NCBI RefSeq assembly: GCF_002102345.1
Contig: NZ_LQPP01000011.1
Span: 113,246-177,245 of the forward strand
DNA from: Mycolicibacterium peregrinum
GTDB taxonomy: Bacteria; Actinomycetota; Actinomycetes; Mycobacteriales; Mycobacteriaceae
DNA length: 64,000 bases
Direction: 5' to 3'
Shown: positions 27,021-34,799 of the stretch, piece by piece
How positions within the stretch are numbered: position 1 is the stretch's first letter
Layout of the letters: each line of letters begins with the position of its first letter
Notes under the pieces: generated by a model
What the model was told of the DNA's origin: nothing
The model's database searches: none
What the model saw: the letters and a program-made list of their open reading frames with translations, nothing else
Program-made: the position numbers and the translations under genes

Positions 27021-28256
27021 TTACTTGGCAGCAGCTTTGTTGAGTAGGAACTCGCCGATGTAGGTGCGGGTCTGATCGGCGTTGAGCGGCTGGAACATGG
27101 ATGCGGCCGAATCGCGGTAGAGCCGTTCGAAGATCGTTCCTTTGCGGAAGGAGGAGCCGCCCACCATGCTCATCGCATGCCGAGACATGTTGAGCACGTT
27201 GTCGGCGATGAAGGTCTTGGCCAGGCCGAGGTAGGGGAAGCGCAGCTCCGGGTCCCAGAGCTTGTCCTTGCCGTCGATCTGCTCCTGGCAGGTCTGGTAG
27301 AGCACGCGCCGACTGAACTCGTACCGAGAGGCCATGTCGCCGATGCCGTCGATGATGTGACCGACACTCTTGACTTCGGTGTCGGCAGCGACGATCGCGC
27401 CGAACGTCGCACCGAGGTGCTTCTTGGACAGCGTCTTGACCGATTCCTCCAGGATGCGTTCCTGCATGCCGAGGTAGATGCTGGCGAACATCAGCGACGC
27501 CCACTCAAGGACACCGAACGCTCCGGCACGCCAGGGAGCGACGAACCCGTCCTCGGGCACGAAGTAGCCATCGAACACGATGGTCTGGGTGCCAGTGGCG
27601 TGCATGCCCAGGGCGTCCCAGGTCTTCTCGATGCGGATGCCGTCGCCTTGGTAGTTCTCGTCGAGATTGAAGTCGCCGATGAAGAGCTTCTCGGCCGCCA
27701 CCCGCCCCTCGAAGGTGTCCGGTAGGTTGCCGTCGGCATCGGTCTCGGTAGCGTTGGTGGTGATGATGTCGGCGGCCTCGCACAGCGTGCCCCACGTCTT
27801 CTTGCCGTAAAGCCGCCAGCCGCCACCCTTCTGCGGGACCGCTTGCATGTCGGCCAGCCCGGAGAAACCGGCGCGTTGCTCGGAGAAGGGGCCGAACATC
27901 AGTTCGCCGTCGGCGACTCGGCCCAGCCAGTACTTGTTCTGTTCCTCGCTCATCAGGTTTCCGGCGATGCCGACCATGATGTAGTGCATGTTGTAGGCCA
28001 GCGTAATCGCGGAGTCACCCTTCGAGAGCTCCGAGACCACCTTGGACACCTGCAGGATGTTGCCGCCAGGCCCGCCGAAGGCCTTGGGGATCGGCAGTGC
28101 GCCCAACCCGGATTTCTTGAAGGCTTCGATCGACGGGTAGGCGAAGCTGTTCTCAGCGTCGTATTTAGGGCCGATCTCACGGAAGAACTGCGAGACCTCT
28201 TGAGCCTTCGCGAAATACGGGCCGAAATCGTCGTCTGTCATGTCTTGTTCCAGCAT
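27021..28256 (-). CDS. Acyl-CoA-dehydrogenase-fold protein, possible group D flavin monooxygenase
   Basis: 411 residues. Dehydrogenase-fold landmarks: LGALPIPKAFGGPGGNILQV, SAITLAYNMHYIMVG, GPFSEQRAGFSGLAD, GWRLYGKKTWGTLCEAADII and GSSFRKGTIFERLYRDSAAS. At the end, where normal dehydrogenases have FEGTNQIQR with the catalytic Glu, this has MFQPLNADQTRTYIG, so that base is missing. DszC/HpaB-type monooxygenases share the fold and take reduced flavin from a separate reductase; two reductase genes lie nearby (23508, 33089). Alternatively an acyl-CoA dehydrogenase with an unusual base. ATG at 28256 follows ACAGGAG. Divergent from the NTF2-ligase cassette. Confidence 0.75.
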   Translation of the reverse strand: MLEQDMTDDDFGPYFAKAQEVSQFFREIGPKYDAENSFAYPSIEAFKKSGLGALPIPKAFGGPGGNILQVSKVVSELSKGDSAITLAYNMHYIMVGIAGNLMSEEQNKYWLGRVADGELMFGPFSEQRAGFSGLADMQAVPQKGGGWRLYGKKTWGTLCEAADIITTNATETDADGNLPDTFEGRVAAEKLFIGDFNLDENYQGDGIRIEKTWDALGMHATGTQTIVFDGYFVPEDGFVAPWRAGAFGVLEWASLMFASIYLGMQERILEESVKTLSKKHLGATFGAIVAADTEVKSVGHIIDGIGDMASRYEFSRRVLYQTCQEQIDGKDKLWDPELRFPYLGLAKTFIADNVLNMSRHAMSMVGGSSFRKGTIFERLYRDSAASMFQPLNADQTRTYIGEFLLNKAAAK

Positions 28257-28510
28257 GGTCACTCCTGTAGCTCTTGGTGTCCGGTCGTCCACATGCTGCT
28301 CTGACACCACGGGCTGCACACCTCTCCCAAGGGGGAACTCGCTCCGGCATCGGGGGAGATCGCCGATCAACAGCAACGCGGGGCGAGCACGGTCATGTCC
28401 CCCCTACGGGCAGGTGGTTTCCTCCCCTCGGTAGTGGCCGCTATGGGCTGGTCGTCCATAGCCTCGAAGTTGTCCTACTTGCATTTCAACGCGAGGAGTT
28501 GAACCTTCCG
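28257..28510. promoter_or_regulatory. Divergent promoter region between 27021 gene and NTF2-ligase cassette
   Basis: 254 bases without a gene. It holds C-run/G-run dyads TCCC-AAGG-GGGA (28325-28336) and CCC-CTAC-GGG in TCCCCCCTACGGG (28399-28410). No clear -35/-10 pair recognised. The tandem LuxR regulators at 33.6-35.9 kb are candidate binders. Confidence 0.4.
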
Positions 28511-28963
28511 ATGAGCCACACGTTCGCGGTCAAATGGTTGAAAGCGTTCCGTACCAGCCCGGAGGCCGTGGTCGCCCTCTACGCTGACGACTTCCTGTTC
28601 GAAGACCCGATTCTTGGGCAGCGCATCACCTCCAGAGAGGAACTGCTGCGCGTATTCGCCCCGTATGCCAACAAAGACACCGAAAATGGCATCGGTATCA
28701 ACAACTTCCGCATCGACGAGGTCGTCGGAGACAAACACGCGGCGATCTACCGCTGGACCTGGCATGCGCCAACGGCGGCTGCGTTCGTCGGTGTCCCCAC
28801 CCACGGAGCGGTCCCTGGCGCCCGCGGTATCACCTTCCACATTTACGACACCGACGGTCGCATCAAGCGGGAAGCGAGCTTCTGGGATGTCTCGACTGCG
28901 GTCCGCGACCTCGGTCTGCCCGTCGACCCGACCGCCGTGGCCAAAGCTCCGGTTCTCGTCTGA
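28511..28963 (+). CDS. NTF2-like (SnoaL-type) protein, tandem copy 1
   Basis: 150 residues. AVVALYADDFLFEDPILGQ, SREELLRVFAPYANKDTENG, AAIYRWTWHAPTAA and GITFHIYDTDGRIKREASFWD fit the SnoaL/NTF2 cone fold. Members catalyse ring closure, isomerisation or epoxide hydrolysis (limonene epoxide hydrolase is one), or bind small molecules without catalysis. GAGGAG precedes ATG at 28511. Homologous to the next gene (shared ALYADD, APxANKD-NGIG and RGIT-H patterns), so a heteromer is possible. Confidence 0.8.
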   Translation: MSHTFAVKWLKAFRTSPEAVVALYADDFLFEDPILGQRITSREELLRVFAPYANKDTENGIGINNFRIDEVVGDKHAAIYRWTWHAPTAAAFVGVPTHGAVPGARGITFHIYDTDGRIKREASFWDVSTAVRDLGLPVDPTAVAKAPVLV

Positions 28964-28974
28964 AAGGAATTGTG

Positions 28975-29487
28975 ATGAGCCTTAACACCTCTCAAGCCAG
29001 CCAACATGCTCAACGCTGGACGGATGCACTGACCAGCGACACGGCGTCGGCTGTCGCCCTGTATGCCGACGACCTGGTGTACGACGACCACGGCGATTCC
29101 GACCACATGATCGACACGGCCATCACCAAGGCCGAGCTTGAACCACGGCTCGCCCCTTTTGCGAACAAAGACCTCAGTAACGGTATTGGTGTGCACAAGT
29201 TCACCGCCACCGAGGCATTCGAGCTGGCCGGCATCGATGGGCAGCCCGCGGTCGTCATTCTGTGGGATTGGACCGGCGACGGACTCACGACCTTCCGAGG
29301 TGTGCCTACCGAGGGCAAAAGCCTCAGCACCCGGGGTATCACCTGGCACCAGTTGGACGAGCAGGGCAAGATCGCGCGCGAAACCACCTATTGGAATGAC
29401 ACTCCGGTGCTGCAGGAACTGGGCCTGCCGATCGTCACGCCGGAATACTGGGTCGAGGGTTTCGACCCTGCCTCGCTGACGGGATAG
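28975..29487 (+). CDS. NTF2-like (SnoaL-type) protein, tandem copy 2
   Basis: 170 residues. AVALYADDLVYDDHGDSDHM, LAPFANKDLSNGIGVHKFTA, AVVILWDWTGDGLTTFRG and RGITWHQLDEQGKIARETTYW. Paralogue of the preceding gene with a 20-residue C-terminal extension (TPEYWVEGFDP). AAAGGA eight bases before ATG 28975, 11 bases after the first copy's stop. Six bases later comes the ligase gene, so all belong to one operon. Confidence 0.8.
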   Translation: MSLNTSQASQHAQRWTDALTSDTASAVALYADDLVYDDHGDSDHMIDTAITKAELEPRLAPFANKDLSNGIGVHKFTATEAFELAGIDGQPAVVILWDWTGDGLTTFRGVPTEGKSLSTRGITWHQLDEQGKIARETTYWNDTPVLQELGLPIVTPEYWVEGFDPASLTG

Positions 29488-29493
29488 CTGCGG

Positions 29494-31101
29494 GTGTCCA
29501 ATGACGGTACGTGGGGTGTGCTCCCTGATGTTCTAGATCGCGCGTGCGCCTACTACGGTGAGCGCACCGCGATCCTGGACGCGGCGTCTGGTGCGAGTAT
29601 CAGCTACCGGGAACTAGGAGAGTGGCGCAACAAGATCGCTCATGCGCTGATCGGTAGTGGTCTGCAGAAGGGTGAACGGGTCGGGCTGCTGATGCCCAAC
29701 TGCCTCGAATTCATTCCTATCCAACAGGCGGTTTGGGCGGCCGGAGCGGTGCTGGTGCAGATGCCGACGCGAGCTGCTGCCGAAGGATTCAAGTCCAATC
29801 TGGCCCAGACCGATGCGACGACGCTGCTGTATCACGCGAAGTTCGAAGACGCTGTCGCCGCGATTCGCGGGGATTTGCCCAAGCTGCAGAACGTGATTCG
29901 GGTAGGCACCGTCGAAGGTGATCCCAAGGTCGAGGCTTTGGATTTTGCCACCCTCGTGGCTGGGCATCCCTCGCAGCGGCCACAGGTTGAGATCAATGAG
30001 CACGACGAGGCTTACGTGCTCTTCACCTCGGGAAGTACCGGTGAGCCCAAGGGTGTCGTGAATTCGCACTTCACGTGGAGTCACTACAGCATTTCAGCCG
30101 GCCTGGAGATCGGCGATATCCGGTTCGGCGAGGTGTTCGCCCACGGTGCGCCGCTAACGCATTTCACGCAGATCTTCGTGATGCCGACCTTCATCCGCGG
30201 TGGCACCAACGTGATGCTTCCCGGGCTGGAGCCGGATTCGTTGCTCACCTACATCGAGCGACACGGTGTCACCGCGGCCGCATTGGTGCCGACCATCATC
30301 TATCTGCTGCTCGATCATCCTCGCCGCAACGAGTGTGATCTGAGTTCGCTGCAGACGGTGGTGTACGCGGGATCGCCGATCACACCTGAGCGGCTGCGCC
30401 AGGCGCTGGAGGACTTCGGGCCGATCTTTATTCAGACCTATGCGGGCACCGAGCCCGGCTATGTGGCGTGCCTGCGTAAACACGAGCACCTGCAGCGGGA
30501 CGACGAATCCACCCAAGAGTGGACCGCTCGCCTCGCTGCTGCGGGCCGACCGATGTTTCAGGTCAGCGTTACCGTCCAGGACGAGAACGACACAGTGCTG
30601 CCTGTCGGCGAGGTCGGCGAGATCTGTTCACGCCAGCTCGGTCAGATGTTGGGCTACCTTGATCCGTCTCGCGACGCTGAAACCCTGCGCGGCGGATGGG
30701 TCCACACCGGAGACGTGGGCTACCTCGACGGCGACGGGTACCTCTACATCGTTGACCGCAAGAAAGACATGGTGGTCAGCGGTGGGTTCAACGTTTTCCC
30801 CCGCCAGGTCGAGGATGTGCTGGCCACCCACACGGCAGTGTCGCAGGCGGCGGTGATCGGTGTGCCGGACGAGAAGTGGGGTGAGGCGGTGATGGCCATC
30901 GTGGTCGCCCGCGCGGGTGAGATCACCGGGCCGGCACTGGAATCCGAACTGATCAAGCATGTCAAGTCGGCACTGGGCAGCATCCCCGCACCCAAAGCCA
31001 TCCTCTTCGCCGACAGCCTCCCGCTGAACCCAGCAGGCAAGGTTGACAAAAAGGCTATTCGTAAACCCTACTGGCGCAACAAGTCCCGTCAGGTCGGCTA
31101 G
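29494..31101 (+). CDS. Acyl-CoA ligase (AMP-forming), copy 2, intact
   Basis: 535 residues. DEAYVLFTSGSTGEPKGVVN (ATP P-loop), FIQTYAGTEPGYVA, GGWVHTGDVGYLDGDGYLYI, DRKKDMVVSGGFNVFPRQVE and the C-terminal NPAGKVDKKAIRKPYW with the catalytic Lys. Activates a carboxylic acid to its CoA ester; the acid is unknown. GTG start at 29494. Intact paralogue of the frameshifted gene at 24677-26304; the shared stretch HGAPLTHF then VMPTFIRGGTNVMLP is nearly identical. Followed after 16 bases by the aldehyde dehydrogenase. Confidence 0.92.
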   Translation: MSNDGTWGVLPDVLDRACAYYGERTAILDAASGASISYRELGEWRNKIAHALIGSGLQKGERVGLLMPNCLEFIPIQQAVWAAGAVLVQMPTRAAAEGFKSNLAQTDATTLLYHAKFEDAVAAIRGDLPKLQNVIRVGTVEGDPKVEALDFATLVAGHPSQRPQVEINEHDEAYVLFTSGSTGEPKGVVNSHFTWSHYSISAGLEIGDIRFGEVFAHGAPLTHFTQIFVMPTFIRGGTNVMLPGLEPDSLLTYIERHGVTAAALVPTIIYLLLDHPRRNECDLSSLQTVVYAGSPITPERLRQALEDFGPIFIQTYAGTEPGYVACLRKHEHLQRDDESTQEWTARLAAAGRPMFQVSVTVQDENDTVLPVGEVGEICSRQLGQMLGYLDPSRDAETLRGGWVHTGDVGYLDGDGYLYIVDRKKDMVVSGGFNVFPRQVEDVLATHTAVSQAAVIGVPDEKWGEAVMAIVVARAGEITGPALESELIKHVKSALGSIPAPKAILFADSLPLNPAGKVDKKAIRKPYWRNKSRQVG

Positions 31102-31117
31102 AGAAAGGATGCTCGAG

Positions 31118-32629
31118 ATGTCCGAGCACTACCCGATGTACATCGACGGCAAGTGGGTCGACACCGACGAGGTGTACGAGATCCGCAGCCCAGCAACAGA
31201 AGAACTGGTCGCCACCGTCGCGAAGGGCACCACCGCGACAGTGGACATTGCAGTGAGTGCCGCCAAGGAGGCCTTCGCCGAAGGTACATGGCGCCGGACA
31301 CCACCGGCGGAGCGGGCCGCGATCATCAACACTGTCGCCGAGAGGCTGGGTGCTCGGGCCGACGAGCTCGCAGCGCTGCAGACCCGCGAGAACGGCGCCA
31401 CGATCCGCATCACCAGCGCGCTACATGTGGGTCTTTCGGTGGCACAGCTGCAGTATGTGGCGGCGATCGCGCAGCACTACGAGTGGGAGACACCCGGGCC
31501 CGCCATCGAACCGGTTGCCGCCGACGGTGTCGTGGTACGCGAGCCGCTTGGCGTGGTCGCGGCGATCGTGCCGTGGAACATCCCGATGCTGACGACGGTG
31601 TGGAAGATCGGTCCGGCGCTGGTCGCCGGGAACTCGGTGGTACTCAAGCCTGACGAGCACGCTCCACTGCTGGCGTTGGAGTTGGCCCGCGAATTCCACG
31701 CCGTCGGCCTGCCCCCGGGTGTGTTCAACGTGGTGACCGGTGATGGTGAGCCGGTCGGGGCGCGCCTGTCTGGTCATACAGATGTCCGCAAAGTGGCGTT
31801 CACCGGGTCCACGGCGGTGGGCAAGAGTATCTTGCGCCAGTCGGCGGATTCGGTGCGCCGGGTCACCCTCGAACTCGGCGGCAAGGGTGCAAACATCATC
31901 TTGGACGACGCCGACATCGACATGGCCGTCGACGGCGCGTTGTTCGCCTGTATGGCCAACAACGGCGAGGCCTGTGAGGCGGGTACGCGTTTGCTCATCC
32001 CGGCTTCACGGCGCGATGAGATCGTGGAGAAACTGCTGGCGAGGGCATCGACGCTGCGGATCGGTGATCCGCTGGACCCGAGCACCCATATCGGGCCGAT
32101 CATTTCGCGGACACAGCAGGATCGAATCCTGGACTATTTCAGGATCGCGGCCGAGGAAGGTGCCACCGCCGCCCTCGGCGGCAAGGTTCCCGAGGGACCA
32201 GGGTTCGACAGCGGCTACTGGATCGAACCGACGATCTACCTCGATGTGACCAACGACATGAGAGTCGCCCGCGAGGAGGTGTTCGGTCCGGTACTGGTCG
32301 TGATGACCTACGACTCCGACGAGCACGCTCTCGCGATCGCCAATGACACCAACTACGGTCTCTCGGCCGGTGTCTGGGGCAGTGAGCAACGGGCCGCCAG
32401 CCTGGCGCGCCGATTGGAGGCCGGCATGGTGTGGGTGAACAACTGGCACATCATCCACCCGGCCTACCCCTTCGGCGGATACAAGGAGAGCGGCTTGGGC
32501 CGTGAAGGCGGTCCCAACGCGATCGACGAGTACGTCCAGGAAAAGTTCATCGCGCTCGACCGTTCCGGGGGTATCGAAAACAAGGCGTTCGCCATCGTGA
32601 TCGACCCCCTGCAGGGAACTGAGCGCTGA
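31118..32629 (+). CDS. Aldehyde dehydrogenase, NAD(P)-dependent
   Basis: 503 residues. PWNIPMLTTVWKIGPALVAG, FTGSTAVGKSI, LELGGKGAN (general base Glu252), NNGEACEAGTRL (catalytic Cys286) and EVFGPVLVVMTYDS. Oxidises an aldehyde to the acid, which the adjacent ligase could then activate. Two starts are possible, ATG 31109 and ATG 31118; the second is preferred because AGAAAGG is nine bases upstream of it and touches the first. Missing from the paralogous minus-strand cassette. Confidence 0.92.
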   Translation: MSEHYPMYIDGKWVDTDEVYEIRSPATEELVATVAKGTTATVDIAVSAAKEAFAEGTWRRTPPAERAAIINTVAERLGARADELAALQTRENGATIRITSALHVGLSVAQLQYVAAIAQHYEWETPGPAIEPVAADGVVVREPLGVVAAIVPWNIPMLTTVWKIGPALVAGNSVVLKPDEHAPLLALELAREFHAVGLPPGVFNVVTGDGEPVGARLSGHTDVRKVAFTGSTAVGKSILRQSADSVRRVTLELGGKGANIILDDADIDMAVDGALFACMANNGEACEAGTRLLIPASRRDEIVEKLLARASTLRIGDPLDPSTHIGPIISRTQQDRILDYFRIAAEEGATAALGGKVPEGPGFDSGYWIEPTIYLDVTNDMRVAREEVFGPVLVVMTYDSDEHALAIANDTNYGLSAGVWGSEQRAASLARRLEAGMVWVNNWHIIHPAYPFGGYKESGLGREGGPNAIDEYVQEKFIALDRSGGIENKAFAIVIDPLQGTER

Positions 32630-32642
32630 CGAGGAGAAGCTG

Positions 32643-33092
32643 ATGACGATGGCGATTGCAGCGTGTGGCACAGCAGGATCTGAGGGAAAACCCAGACCGC
32701 ATCTGCGATTCGGTGTGGAATCCGATAAAGGCTTGTGGACCAACAGTTCTGACGAGTTGGTACGTATCAGTGCAGTGGATCTGCGCGACCTGACGCACAA
32801 GGCGGCCGCGACCCGTCAGGATTGTCCACATGCTGTGATCGTCGTCGACATCGATGTGATGATCGCACTGGACGTACGGGCGGCGCGTACCGCGATGAGC
32901 GATCCAGCGTTTGAGTCCAGTGACACCATGGTGTACGTCGGTACTCCAGCGGGACTGTCAGGCTTGATCGCCGATATCTACGCGTTGGGTATTGCTGACG
33001 GTGCAATACTTCGTCCGGTGGACGATGAAGGCGTCCTGGATCTGATCCACCACGTCGTCATACCTGAGTTGCAGACGATGGCGGCAGCATGA
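32643..33092 (+). CDS. LLM-monooxygenase C-terminal-tail-like protein, copy 2
   Basis: 149 residues. MVYVGTPAGLSGLIADIYAL, GIADGAILRPVDDEGVL and HHVVIPELQTMAA match the C-terminal end of NtaA/DszA-type LLM monooxygenases. N-terminal half: VRISAVDLRDLTHKAAATRQ then AVIVVDIDVMIALDVRAAR, paralogous to 24088-24666. No flavin-binding barrel. GAGGAG precedes ATG 32643, and its stop overlaps the flavin reductase start (ATGA, 33089-33092), which suggests the two proteins work together. Function unknown; possibly a regulatory or docking subunit. Confidence 0.75.
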   Translation: MTMAIAACGTAGSEGKPRPHLRFGVESDKGLWTNSSDELVRISAVDLRDLTHKAAATRQDCPHAVIVVDIDVMIALDVRAARTAMSDPAFESSDTMVYVGTPAGLSGLIADIYALGIADGAILRPVDDEGVLDLIHHVVIPELQTMAAA

Positions 33093-33583
33093 TGGTCACC
33101 GCTGAGCAGTATCGCGCCGCACTGCGTCGTCATCCCGCTGGCGTCGCCATCGTCACCATGATGTCGGCCGGCGGACCGGTCGGCTTCACTGCGACGTCGT
33201 TTGCATCCTTGTCGTTGAACCCACCGTTGGTGTCGTTCAACATCACCCATACCTCGTCGAGCATCGAGGCCATGCGCGCGGCGATCTCGGTCATGGTCCA
33301 TTTACCCGGTGCCGATCAACTCGAACTGGCACAACGGTTTTCGCGGTCCGCCGAGGAGAGGTTCTCCGATCCTGCGTTGTGGGATACACTGCCAACGGGC
33401 GAACCCGCGCTGCACGGGGTGCCGACATGGCTGCGCATCGAGGTGGACCGTCTCATAGCTGCCGGCGATTCCACGCTGGTTATCGGCAAGGTTGTCCAGA
33501 TTCATTGTGAAGATTGCCCGGCGTGCCCGGAACCGCTGGTGTACCACGATGGCGGCTATCTGTGCACCCAACCGCTTTGCTGA
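33089..33583 (+). CDS. Flavin reductase domain protein (HpaC/Fre-like), copy 2
   Basis: 164 residues. [40 protein letters not shown] and [18 protein letters not shown] reductase of a two-component monooxygenase, paralogue of 23508-24044. C-terminal CEDCPACPEPLVYHDGGYLC adds a Cys cluster (CEDCPAC) not seen in copy 1, which might bind metal. Last gene of the plus cassette; the LuxR gene converges 25 bases later. Confidence 0.88.
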   Translation: MMVTAEQYRAALRRHPAGVAIVTMMSAGGPVGFTATSFASLSLNPPLVSFNITHTSSSIEAMRAAISVMVHLPGADQLELAQRFSRSAEERFSDPALWDTLPTGEPALHGVPTWLRIEVDRLIAAGDSTLVIGKVVQIHCEDCPACPEPLVYHDGGYLCTQPLC

Positions 33584-33608
33584 CCGATCACGGCACAACG
33601 GCCAGAGG

Positions 33609-34799
33609 TCAGGCGTCTTGCAGGACCCAGGCGATCGCTTGGGCGCGATTGACCGCACCGTACTTGCGCAAAATGTGCTTGACATGCGATTTCACGGTGC
33701 CCTCGGTGATTACCAATTGATCGGCGATCTCGTGATTGCTGGCACCGGTCACCATGAGCCGCAGCACTTCGGATTCGCGCTCAGTCAACTCCACCCGCCG
33801 CGGCGAGTGAACCGGAGCGGATTGATCTCGGCCGCTGCCGTCGCTATTCGTGTCATGAAGACCAGTGGTGGTCTCCACACTCATGTCACACAGGTCTTCA
33901 ATCTGGTCGACGGTGGTGATCAGCAAATCCCTGATGTTGTCGCGCTGTTCGCGCAAGTTCTCCATGAGCGCGGCACGCTGGTAGATGTGGCTAAACCCAT
34001 CGGCGAACGCCCACAACACATCCCGATCACCCTCGTCGACCCGCGTGGTCTCAGGGTAGTGGTCGGTGTGCAGAAACCCCATCACGTCGCTGCCCTGCAC
34101 CAGCGGTGCCACCACATAGGAACGGGACTGGCCGGCCTGCACGATCAACGGTCGATACACGGGCGCATCGGCAGTGTCCTGGATCAAAGACGGCTGCCGC
34201 CGAGACAGCGAAACCGCTTCGGGCGTGGTCGGCGTCAGCGGCACCTTCTGGTTTTGCCAGGCGCCGAACCAGGCTCGGTCCGCGACATTGGTTTGATCCA
34301 GCAGGATCAGCGGTGTCCATCCGCCGGCGTCCACAGTCGAAAGGACCGCTCGTCGAAACCCAAGGCGAAAAACCAACTCGTGGCAGGCATTATCGATCAG
34401 AGCCGCAGTGGTCGGCATGCTGCGCAGCCTATTGAGGCTTACCGCGCAATCAGCCAACCGCTGACTGCGCACGCCGGTCTCGAACAGATACCAGTCCATG
34501 GCCAACTGCTGAAGGCGCAACAGCAGGACGCACACCTGTCGCTCGGTCTCGGTATCTGAGCTGCCCACCGCGCGTAGTCGCAGAGCGCACAGCCGAGAGA
34601 ATTCTGTTATCACCTCTGCGACATGAGCAGGGGAATCGGATTCGAGCCACGCCGGCCGCTCAACTCCCAGGACCTCGACGACCTGCTCACAAAGAGTTGA
34701 GAAGCCCTGGCTGAACTCGGCTTGTTTCGACAACCATTCCGTGCGCGCCCGCGCGCTGCCCACCGCGCGTGAGGACTCCCCGCCGATGAGCACACTCAT
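33609..34799 (-). CDS. GAF-LuxR transcription regulator 1
   Basis: 396 residues. Helical N-terminus (~1-135), GAF-like sensor (~135-270, with YVVAPLVQGSDVMGFLHTDH) and a LuxR HTH at ~334-396 (LTERESEVLRLMVTGASNHE, TEGTVKSHVKHILRKYG). Binds an unknown ligand through the GAF domain. ATG at 34799 overlaps the stop of the second regulator (ATGA, 34796-34799). Likely controls the cassettes on either side. The two regulators are homologous and may form a heterodimer. Confidence 0.88.
   Translation of the reverse strand: MSVLIGGESSRAVGSARARTEWLSKQAEFSQGFSTLCEQVVEVLGVERPAWLESDSPAHVAEVITEFSRLCALRLRAVGSSDTETERQVCVLLLRLQQLAMDWYLFETGVRSQRLADCAVSLNRLRSMPTTAALIDNACHELVFRLGFRRAVLSTVDAGGWTPLILLDQTNVADRAWFGAWQNQKVPLTPTTPEAVSLSRRQPSLIQDTADAPVYRPLIVQAGQSRSYVVAPLVQGSDVMGFLHTDHYPETTRVDEGDRDVLWAFADGFSHIYQRAALMENLREQRDNIRDLLITTVDQIEDLCDMSVETTTGLHDTNSDGSGRDQSAPVHSPRRVELTERESEVLRLMVTGASNHEIADQLVITEGTVKSHVKHILRKYGAVNRAQAIAWVLQDA

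Noticed and set aside
26826..27047. 73-codon plus-strand frame in the 26.7-27.0 kb gap
   Set aside because: Overlaps the terminator and the end of the 27021 gene; no RBS or family.
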